64,000 nt of DNA from Anaspis maculata (Eukaryota > Arthropoda > Insecta > Coleoptera > Scraptiidae): positions 52,013,306-52,077,305 of the forward strand of contig OX421963.1 in the NCBI GenBank assembly GCA_949128115.1. The letters are read 5' to 3'. How positions within the stretch are numbered: position 1 is the stretch's first letter; every line of letters begins with the position of its first letter. Shown here piece by piece: positions 1-10,100 of the stretch. The notes under the pieces are model-generated. The model worked only from the letters and a program-made list of their open reading frames with translations. It had not been told where the DNA came from and did no database searches. A program made the translations under genes and the position numbers.

Positions 1-142
1 ATACCAAGTTGCAGGCGCGAAGTTTGGGACAGCGTAACTCGCCAAATACAGCGCGGTCTGATTGGTTGGTATCCGCCGTTGCTATGGTAACGGCACTTAC
101 GGCGGTCCATAGATCGGCGGTCTCAGCCCCAACTTGGCATCG
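1..142. repeat. Small dispersed element, copy 1
   Basis: This stretch begins ATACCAAGTT and ends CCAACTTGGCAT, so the ends are inverted repeats. A second copy in the same orientation lies at about 51808-51925 and shares the phrases GCGGTCTGATTGG and CACTTACGGCGGTC. It is probably a non-autonomous DNA transposon (MITE). The true left end may lie outside the window. Confidence 0.6.
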
Positions 143-145
143 AGC

Positions 146-401
146 CGTAACTTCTTAATCGTGTTTTGTGCTTGTTGGTACCGAGAGCTCATAAATTAAA
201 TGAGTCGAGGGTGCCTGTGAATTCAAAAAGGTCTGTCGAAACTAGGGTAATCCTTACTCCTTTTCTAATAAATTTGTCAAACTTCAACAAGAATGATGCT
301 AGTTCCGACAGACGTCTTTGAACTCACAGACACCCTTGACCCATTCATTTCATGAACTACCGGTACAAACAAGCACAAAACACGATTACGAAGTTAGATA
401 C
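146..401. repeat. Inverted-repeat element (MITE-like)
   Basis: Arms of about 37 bases at 146-182 and 360-401 are near-perfect reverse complements (shared core TAATCGTGTTTTGTGCTTG). The middle also pairs partly (GGTGCCTGTGAATTC against GAACTCACAGACACC). The whole unit can fold into a hairpin. No transposase is visible. Confidence 0.7.
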
Positions 402-1379
402 GTCAATTGCACACCATCTGTCACTTTTTTGTTGTTGCTATTGATAATATTTCAATTGTTTTTCAAAGCATTCCCGATTTTGTCAATAATTTACGAAAAT
501 TTCAAAATTTGACGCTTACAATGTCATAAAAAGAACATGTTGGTTACTAATTCGGAAAGATAATTTTTTTCTCTATCTATTAGTGCAAGAATCCCATATG
601 GCGGCCATAAGAAAAACAAAAGTTGACTATCATAATTTGACATCTAGAAGGCCTGGAAAATTTCTGCCAACGTTGATCGACTCGGAGTGATCAAAAACAT
701 AAAACTACCAAGTTTAATTGAAATAACTTGAATGGTTGGAAAGATAAAAAATAATTTCTGAAATCAAAATTTTCAGTTTTTTCGTGATAAATCGTAAACC
801 AATCAAAATATTCAAAGTTTCTTTTCAGATTGTCAATCGCTACAAAAATGCGCAACTTTTTTCTAATTTAACCGACCTCGTATCTCTTACCGTTTCCAAG
901 ATACCAATGGTGAGCATCGAAATTTTCACCACCCTGTATACCTCCGCAAAATTGAAGAAGTCGCCATACTACAACTGTATGAAGATCTACAACGCCTTAC
1001 TTGATCTCCTGAAAGCGATTCCAAAAGCGATTCATACACTGACAGAGCATTCAAAAGCGAACTGGGCCCCGTTGACGGCCCCGTTGACGGCCCCCTTTAC
1101 AGCGTTGATGACTTTGTCAATCGTGTCCAACAGCCTTGTCGTCCTCGCCAGATAAATTTCTTCAAGAGGGTGTGTTGAGAGCCGGATACGGCACAACTTC
1201 GACAAATATGGCCAAAATCGAACTTCGCGGTGATACTACCTATGAAGTCAACTTCAGAAAAACCATCACCACCTACTCTGAGCAGCGGAAAAACCAATTT
1301 TATTCCCTGGCCTGCGATTCTCGAAACGATCTGAATAATTTAGTGTGGTAAATCATGGTAAATTCGGTCGGGAAGCACA
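402..1379. other. Stretch without a recognised gene
   Basis: A 123-codon open frame at 784-1155 has no recognisable domain. Part of it (about 901-950) resembles 26250-26300, with the shared phrase CAATGGTGAGCATCGAAA, so it belongs to a dispersed repeat rather than a host exon. A tandem GTTGACGGCCCC duplication sits at about 1070-1090. Confidence 0.4.
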
Positions 1380-1384
1380 GCAAT

Positions 1385-3275
1385 CGGTCTACATCCCGTT
1401 CACTTTTTATTTTCAGTAGAATGACTTTTTGCAGCCAAAATAAAGTAACAAGCTGGAGCGCTGGGAGGATACGGCTGATGGCCGCTGATAGTTTCGGTTC
1501 TAAACTTTGCATGTGTCATCAGTCGTAGTACAAGAAAGATAGATTTCAACCTCGGAAAAAATATGGACGTCCTGAAAATTTGATATTTTGTTCAGAATTG
1601 AGTGCTCTACAACATATCCAAAATCGCCAAAAATCGCACTTGGGGGTTTTGAGTTATTGGAGGGGGAGTAAAAAATTGCTGGTAAAAATCGAGGGGATGG
1701 AACCCCTCAACCCATTGGATGCGAATACATTATAGTTCGACGTATCATATCCCATTGATACCATTTTGGCACAAGAAGTGTCCATCATTGTTGAAGGGGA
1801 GTAGTGGGAGGGCTAAGCTCTGCTAGGTGGTCCATTTTGTTTTTATGACCATGTAGAACCGATCACGACAAGTTTGGTATCTTTTCCGACTAAATTCAAT
1901 CTCCTGAACTCGTATCCGATGTGCAAATTTGGATGAAAACAAGTTTGAACAAGTTGACTTGAGAAAACTTGTTTTTTCTTTGACAATTTTGACGATTTTT
2001 TTTTGTACTGTTGGAGGTGTTCATTTCCAGAAAATTTCCAGGGACCATTGAATTGAAGTGTGTTCTCCACAAAAATCATCCACTCGAAGTATAATTTTGT
2101 TTCTCGAGTTTGAAAAATCGGTTTGAACTTGAGCCGGCACGGCGCGTCGTCTACTACTGACCAGAACACTACAGCATGCACCTTCAAATGAAAACACCTC
2201 AAACTATTGAAGAAATAAAAACTGATCTTTGAAAATTGGAGGATCCGTGGAGAATTGAATTCCCTATAACATAAACAAAATCGCCATGAATCGCACTGCA
2301 GAGTTTTGAGTTATTCAAGGGGAGAGGTAACAGTTCATAGAGTATGAATCCTGTCAAAGTGTTATACTGTTCCTCGAATAACTCAAAATCCTGCATTGCG
2401 ATTCATGGCGATTTTGTTCATGGTATAGGGAATTCAGTTCTGCACAAATCCTCCAATTTTCGAAGACGAGTTGTTATTTCTCCAATAGTTTGAGGTGTTT
2501 TCATTTAAAGGTGCATGCTGTAGTGTTCTGGTCAGTAGTAGACGACGCGCCGCGGCGGCTCAAGTTCAAATCAGTTTTTCAAACTCGAGAAACAAAATTA
2601 TACATCCAGTGGATGATTTTTGTGGGGAATACACTTCAATTTATTGGTCCCTGAAAATTTTCTAAGAATTAACACCTCCAACAGTACAAAAAAAATTCGT
2701 CAAAATTGTCAAAGAAAAAACAAGTTTTCTCAAGTCAACTTGTTCAAACTTGTTTTCATCCAAATTTGCACATCGAATACGAGTTCAGGAGATTGAATTT
2801 AGTCGGAAAAGATACCAAACTTGTCGTGATCGGTTCTACATGGCCATAAAAACAAAATGGACCACCCAGCAGAACTTCGCCCCCCCCACTACTCCCCTTC
2901 AACAATGATGGACACTTTTTGTGCCAAAATGGTATCAATGGGATATGATACGTCGAACTATAATGTATTCGCATCCAATGGGTTGACGGGTTCCATCCCC
3001 TCCATTTTTACCAGCAAATTTTTACTCCCCCTCCAATAACTCAAAACCCCCGAGTGCGATTTTTGGCGATTTTGGATATGTTGTAGAGCACTCAATTCTG
3101 AACAAAATATCAAATTTTCAGGACGTCCATATTTATTCCGAGGTTTCACCGATTTCTTTACTATTTTTCCTGTACTATCGTAGCCGTAGTCCCCCAGCTT
3201 GTCACTTTATTTCTGCTCTAAAAAGTCATTCCATTGAACTTAAAAGGTGAACGGCATATACTTGTGGCCTGAATT
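1385..3275. mobile_element. MITE of the TATATGCCGTTCAC family split by a later insertion
   Basis: The left part (1385-1490) and the right part (3181-3275) are inverted repeats of each other: CCCGTTCACTTTTTA on the left, GGTGAACGGCATATA on the right. Uninterrupted relatives lie at 16786-16995 and 63193-63333. The two halves here are separated by the palindromic transposon at 1526-3177, so that element jumped into the middle of this MITE. Confidence 0.65.
1526..3177. mobile_element. Foldback transposon, TAG...CTA group, copy A
   Basis: This 1652 bp element is palindromic over almost its whole length. The left arm of about 0.8 kb is repeated in reverse complement on the right, with the turn near 2350. 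The ends read TAGTACAAGAAA and TTTCCTGTACTA. It is flanked by the 3 bp duplication TCG (1523-1525 and 3178-3180). A close relative of the same size lies at 36547-38197. Open frames inside are short and mirror one another, and no transposase motif is seen, so it is non-autonomous or of an unknown type. Confidence 0.85.
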
Positions 3276-3492
3276 AGCATACGAAATCATTCAGACCGAT
3301 TCGAGAATCGCAGCGCTCGGCGCTCTGGGCAGAAATCTGTACAGCTGTAACAACCTTTGAACAATGTTATGCGAAACCTGCTACGACAAAATCAAAAATC
3401 TATCTTGATGATTTTTTCCTCACAAACAAAAGGTCGCTTTTTGATTAAAAGTATACTGTAGCTGCTATTTGTCGAACTTCTTCAAGTCTTAC
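3276..3492. other. BUD13 intron 2 (part)
   Basis: This is the start of the intron that follows BUD13 exon 2 on the minus strand. Everything from here to base 1 is either that intron or later gene sequence. I see no further BUD13 exon, so the conserved C-terminal part must be beyond the left edge. Confidence 0.5.
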
Positions 3493-4170
3493 CTCCAGGT
3501 GCTGTCGCCTGTTCTATTACCAGGGGGCGATTCTCTTTTCCTTCTCCGGGGCGGAGAATGATCAGAAGTCTCAGTTGGTTCTTTCTTCACTCTTCTTGGC
3601 GGGGAACGATCTACACTAGGCGATGCCCACCTCTTCTTCCTCCTCCTTGATAGTGACTCGTCTTTCCGTTCACCAGCTGAATCACCTCTTGTGCTTCTAA
3701 TGGGAGAACTTTTTGGAGATGTTTTTTTTCTTCTCCTGGGGGGAGAATGATCATCATTTCCAGAAGATGCTTCCCGTTTCACTCTCCTTGGAGGACTGCG
3801 ATCATCATCGAGCGATAACGATCTATTTTTTCTCCTCCGCGGTGACTCATCTTTTCTACTTGGGGAATAATCTTGACTTTTTTCCTTTCGACCATCGCTA
3901 CTTCTGTCCTTCTTTTCATCAGCATTAATTTCATCATTTCCTTTTGGTTCCATTTTGACGGACTTGAATCCCAAGACTTGATTCTCTTCGCTGATATTGG
4001 CGCTACCGATGGGCTGCCACATTTTATCTTTGGTTTTCTCATCTATTCTCATTGAAGGGGGCCGCTCATCGATGATGGCCACAATTTGTGGTGCATCTTC
4101 ATTGGTTGTGAACGGGTCATCTTCTTGTATGGAAAAAGTGAAGTCTGTATCGTCATCGATAATTTTTACT
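3493..4170 (-). CDS. BUD13: BUD13 coding exon 2
   Basis: This 678 bp exon starts after TTTCAG and ends at AG|GTAAGAC. It encodes RVKIIDDDTDF, the VAIIDERPPS segment, a WQPIG segment and then the low-complexity RS/SPPRR region. The low-complexity tract is internally repetitive (HSPPRRRK and RSPPRRVK recur), as in other BUD13 proteins. Plus-strand open frames across it are antisense shadows. Confidence 0.9.
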
Positions 4171-7100
4171 CTGAAACAACGAGAATGTTGCTGGTAAAAA
4201 CTGCTCAATTGTCTGTTACGGTATTTTACACGACGAGCATGGAGTTATCATAATATGTATCGGCAATGAGAACTGAGAAGCTCAAATTGTCTGCTAGCGA
4301 TACTATGTATGCCTAAATGTTTGGCCCGTGGCATACACTCAGTTTGGTAGGTAATCAAAAAATATTTTTCTCAAAATTTAATTTTTTTGGATTTTGAAAA
4401 TGTCAATAGGCTCAAGCCAAAGAAAACCTTTCCATAATAACCTGAATGGTGAATTTCTGTCAAGGAACAAGTCCACAGCAATTGATTCTGCAGTCTTATT
4501 TCAAAAATTATTCACCTCTTAGCGGACAACATCTTTAGAAATGCTGTTAGTGAAATTTTGACGCCGTAAGTCGGTTTGATGAATTCCAATTATTAGAAAA
4601 CCACCGAAAATATGTGGCTCCATTATTTTCTTATCAGAAAAAAATTGATTTATCGGACCCTGACCCGCACAAACAAATCTGTTTTTTAATAGGAAGAGTG
4701 GAACAGAGCTGATGACACATGGTTTCAATGTTTGCATACGGGTTTAATAAAAGTAAAAAGTACGATGGTTTAATAAGACCTTTACGGTATTGTTTACATT
4801 TGCGAGGATGTGGAGGAGCTAGCACAACTTAGTGAGAATTTTTTTCGAGATTATGTTTCAGTGCACAAATTAAATCATACATAAATCAAATCAGGTTGGT
4901 ATAGGTATGTTCACTTCATGGATGTTCACTTCTACCGTGATTCTAGTCCGCTGTGAGATTTTGTTTCTAAGTTTCCAAATCTTTTTTTACGCATTTCCTC
5001 TGCAGATAGACGGAACATTTTTGCGGGGCGTGATTTCTGACGCTTTTTTCCATTTTTTTGGAAAACATAGCAATTTTTCGACCTGTTTTTAATTTTCGCC
5101 AATAAACAATTAAATCAAAGCAGCTTTGACATTTTACAGTAGTCAAAAATATTTTTAACCTCTCGAAGCCAGTCAACTTTACGATGATTCAAACTAAAAA
5201 TATACTAGCCGCTTAAAGTTGCGTATTGGACCAAAATTCATGTGAGTACCTTCAATTTATAATTTGCTTTCGTTTTGGAGCTTGGCAGAACGAGTTTTGT
5301 CGGCCTTGAATGGCCGCCGTCAAGATGACTTAGATTGAAGGCGGCCAAGTGCGGTTTTGGCAAGGATGGGTTTTGGCGTCTAAATGACGGTAATACAGCT
5401 CTGCACCCCTCTAGTCGCATTTCCACGTATGACAAGGTCAGTTTTCCAAGATTTTAATATAAATTTGATAAGAAATATAACTTTACTTTCAGAGAAGTCA
5501 TTTTCACACCAGGTAAAGAGGTGGCAAGCCTACAATTCTAAAGTAGAAAATTTGCCCAGCCAACTAGTCACAGTAGAAGTGAACCTACTATAAACAATTA
5601 ATTATCAAAGAAATCATTAAATAAAAAAAAAAGATTGAACACAAAAGCTTGATTGAAAATAAATGAGTTCTCCGCAGTACAGGAAGACTGTGCTGCTGTG
5701 CAACCGGTCTGCAGCATCATCACTAGCAAGCAGGTATGATTATGAGTCTCGATCAGGCCTACTACAGCTCAACCGGAAGAAGGTGCTTTCTTGGGCACAT
5801 GAGGTGGCTTGAAGAAAGACTTGGAATCAGGAATGTAAATGTAGTCTAATCAACCCACAGAAGACGAAGTTGCATCAGCATTCTTATGCTGGAGTTATGC
5901 AGCAAAAATCAAAACTAAACTCCAACTCCAACCAAGAATCCAGTCATCTGATTGGTGAATTTTGACTTACTGTTCCGAATCAACCAATCTGATGTCAATA
6001 GCTGTATTCCTCTCACACGAAATCTCAGATAATCTCACCTCAGTTAGAGAGAGAAAGGGCGAGAATTGCATGAGAGGGAGAGAGACACAGCTAGCAATTG
6101 AAGTGAGAATTCTCAGTTCAGATGATAAAAGGAACGCAGCTATTATTCTTAGTTGGAGTTAGAGTTTAGTTTTAATTTTTGCTGCATAACTCCAGCATTA
6201 GTTGCGTAGAATGGAACTCAACCAGCGTAAGCTCTCTTTTTGGGCCCCAACTCTTATCGAAAGATATACTTGTGCATGATGCTTTTCGAAGGCAACCGGA
6301 GTAATACCTAGGAGGTACAGTGTGATCCAAACCATTCCGAAATGAGGTAGGCTGTGCCCTGGCGAAAATTAGTTCAACATCCCGGAATTTGACTAGGTCA
6401 CAGCCTACTCCAATTTGAAATGGTTGAATGGGTTGAACTATGAACCCAAGTATGAACCAGTCAATTGAATATGAAATCAAGAATGAATGTAATGCTGAAT
6501 CTATGCAACGAAAATTAACAACTCAATTCAACTAACAATTAAACTGAACTGAACTCCGACGAATTGAATGTTCGTTTTGCATGGCAGGCTTTCATGCAGA
6601 CAAATTATCAACTAAGCCGACAACCAAGCCAACTGGCAAAAATCTGGCCAAACCGGAAATAAATTCGGAAGTTGACAAAATTTGGTGGATCGATGCAGAA
6701 TTTAACGTAGAATAACATACTGAAATTCCTGAAAATTCCAAGGCTTGGCTTTTTTTTTAGAACCAATAAAAGATCGCCATCCTTGGAAATTTTCGTTATT
6801 TTCTGAATAACTTGTAAACTATCACCTTTAGAACACAAAAGCCAGCAAAGCAAATGTAGCCCGTTAAATTCTCAAGAGATCAGTATTAAATTCATCACTT
6901 TGTGGTCAATAGTTTCTGAGATACAGCGTCTGCTAAGACTCAGTGAAAATGACTCAAAATTTATTTCCGGATTTTACGTAACAATTTGCATAGTGTCGCA
7001 GTTCAGGGGCTGTAACGTGGACAGAAAATGTGCGGATTTCAACGTGTTCCACATTTTTGGAAAGCCAAATCAACATTCGGTATTACACTTTTGTCTAGAA

Positions 7101-10100
7101 GTCGCCAACTTCCAAATGGTACTTTTCCTCGACCTTTGAAGTCGATACTCAAAGTCCCGAAGAATCCCCAAAAATCGATTATTTTCATACCATGCCATTT
7201 GCCTCATTTTTCAAGTAGAGCAAAACCATCCAGGAAATATATGTGAAGAATTGAAACCCAAAATAATAGGATGTTTCAGAGTTTTTTTTCCAGTGATGGT
7301 TCCTGAGTTATATGGGTTGAAAGACTGAAACGACCTATTTGAAGAAAAAGATGGGTAGTCCGGACACTAACTGCTAATACTGTACAGACCTTGAATTTGA
7401 TGATACAAAATGCCACTTTAGCAGACGTAGTGAATATATTTATGTACTTTCCACGTCTGCCAAGTGGCATCTTACACCTAAAATGCAAGGTCCGTACAGT
7501 ATTCAGCAGCTAGTGTCCGAACTACCAATATTTTTTCCAAATTGGTCGTTTTAGTCTTTTAACCCATATACCTCAGGTCCTCAGGAACCATCACTAGGAA
7601 AAAGATTCTGAAACATATTATTGTTTTGGTATTCAATCCTTTACATGTTCTCTAGATGGTTTTTTCATACTTGGGAAATGAAGCAAATGGACTCTATGCA
7701 AATGGCATGGTATGAAAATAATCGATTTTTGGGGATTCTTCAGGACTTCAAGTATAGATTTCAAAGGTCGAGGAAAAGTACCATTTTGAAGTTGGCGACT
7801 TCTAGACTGAAGTGTTATACCGAATGTTGAATTGGCTTTCCAAAAATGTGGAACACACTGAAATTCGCATATTTGCTGTCCACGTTACAGCCCCTGAACT
7901 GACACTATGCAAATAGGGTCCTTGCACAAATTTTCAAAATCAGAAATTTCTATGTAGGAACATGCGCTATGTTGTACATAGTCATACAGTTCAAGGAAAA
8001 AACTGAAAAAAATTTTTGAAGCTTTTTATTAAAATAGTAAAGTTTCCAATAATTTGAATTTATTTTCGCGCCCAAAAACAGCCATGACGTCAGACATGCT
8101 GGGGATATTCTGGGAATATTTAGAACGACAGCGCAGCTGTGTTGTTTTTGCACCAGACAGACGTCCTTGGCATCAGACTGACTTGGCACTTCTATGCTTG
8201 GCACTTTTTTTGTCACTGTCAGCTGGAAGTGATTGTCACTTTTGAGCTCCTTCGCGCAGCTATATTTTCAACATGCCTTCCAGAGTTGTTGACCTCAATG
8301 AGTGTTGCTTGATGAGTTGGTGGCCAAACGATTCAACTTCCACACCTGATAAAGGTTTAATTCAAATGCCCCAAGATTCACCACGAAGACAACGTTGGCA
8401 CGAAGTGCTAAAACGCCAATATCTGTCGCCTTATACCACTTTTGCCTCGACTTTTGCCTTTGTGAGGATCATCAAAATCAAGCTGTAGGTACATATCCAA
8501 CGGCGGAGTTCGCATAGTTGTCTCTACCAGCTCTAGAAATACAAAAAAATACAGAATAGATCTAAATCGTTTTCACTTAGGCGTCTTCCATGCAAATGAT
8601 TTCACAACTACTAATCATGACTCCGTTGAGGTCACCCGATCAAATCTTGTTAGGGGTATCTCATTCTGCTCATCTGAAAAGCGGCTAATGATATAAAAGA
8701 AATCGAACATCTACCTGTGAGCTTCGCTGTGAGCTTTGACTCTTCTTCTGCTGCTTTAAATTTTTCGTTCTTCGCGAAGAACTCTTCCTCCATCACGAAG
8801 TTAACCATCGGCAAATGGTCGGATTCCGCCTGAACAAAACCTTTCTCCATCGTCATCCCATTCTACACAAAACACAACACAGCGATTACGGCTTTCAAAT
8901 TTTTCGGCTTGACGTTTCGTTTGGCGGTTGCTGTCATGCTGCGCATTTAGGTTGAAGAGGTGTGCGTTTCACTTAATTTCAAGTCGTATCAATGAATTTG
9001 GAGGATCTCCAGAACAAATAGTCAAACCCTGTTCTATTATAATATTTTCATAATGAGGTAAAATGGCATTTTCACACATTTTACACATTGAGAATTGTGA
9101 AGTAAATTTAAGCTTCTAAACTTCTTTAAATCGATGTAGAGGAGGGCGTAAACTTATGCATTTGTGAAAGATGTAAGGATGTTGCCTACACTCAATTTTT
9201 TCAAACTTTAATTGAAGATTTCAACAAAAATACAAAGGTATATCACAATTAAGATAGAACATATTATTGAGTGACTCAAGAGCATTCTATTGGAGTGAGA
9301 AAAAAATTTCATGCAAGGACCCTATTGTTACGTAAAATCCGGAAATAAATTTTGAGTCATTTTCACTGCGTTCTAGCAGACGCTGTATCTCAGAGATTAT
9401 TGACGACAAAGTGATAAATTTGACACTGATCTCTTGAGAATTTAACAGGCTACATTTGCTTTGCCAGTTTTTGTGTTCTTAAGGTGATAGTTTACAAGTT
9501 ATTCAGAAAAAATAGAAAATTTACAAGGATGGCGCTCTTTTATTGGTCCTAGAAAAAAAGCCAAGCCTTGGAATTTTTGGGAATTTCAGTATGTTATTCC
9601 ACGTTGAATTCTGCATCGATCCACCAAATTCCGTCAACTTCCGAATTTATTTCCGGTTAAAACCTAGGAGGATATAAGAATAGGGAGGGAGTATAACCCA
9701 GCTTGTGGACGGGGGGAAATGAAGCCGGGTGACGTAAGGGGTGAGGTAGCAACTACGCCCAAAAATTGCATCTAGTCTCAAGGGTATTTTGACTTTTGTA
9801 ATTTGAATTGACATTATTGAAATAATTTGAAACTATTTGAGGTTATTGAGATTTTTTTGGTTGTCATAAAATGAGTCTTGCCCAAGGAGGTTATAATAGC
9901 AGGAGGGAACGTAACCCAGCTTGTAGGCGAGGAAATTTGATGCGGGTCGGGGTAAGGGGAAAGCGGTATTTGGGTATGCAATCCGCAATATACGAACCAC
10001 ACGAAGGCACTCGAGTAACTGACACAGAGGTCTATCCCACAGAATCACGAATCTGACACTGCGAAAGCGAAGTGACAGAATCAGTCAGTTTTTGTGTTTG

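Larger units (their letters stand above)
7915..9323. mobile_element. Inserted element with AGGGTCCTTGCA ends (possibly ISL2EU-like)
   Basis: This 1409 bp insertion starts AGGGTCCTTGCA and ends TGCAAGGACCCT. The opposite palindrome arm (about 6980-6995) shows the uninterrupted target, from which the duplication is the 2 bp AT. It carries a short THAP-like open frame on the plus strand and a start exon on the minus strand. From memory, ISL2EU/PHIS transposons have 2 bp duplications and encode THAP and YqaJ-type nuclease proteins, which would fit. That family assignment is an inference. Confidence 0.6.
6650..9659. mobile_element. Palindromic element interrupted by a younger insertion
   Basis: Outer arms pair at about 6650-7000 and 9310-9659 (AACCGGAAATAAATTCGG at the tips). 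Inner arms pair at 7000-7430 and 7440-7913. The turn lies near 7430 in an imperfect hairpin (GCAGACGTAG against CACGTCTGC). The right arm is split by the insertion 7915-9323. Without it the palindrome is about 1.6 kb. No intact reading frame is found. Confidence 0.75.

Noticed and set aside
784..1155. 123-codon open frame
   Set aside because: No recognisable domain; part of it recurs at 26250-26300 as non-coding repeat.
3713..4197. Plus-strand open frames opposite BUD13 exon 2
   Set aside because: Antisense shadows of the Arg/Ser-rich coding exon.
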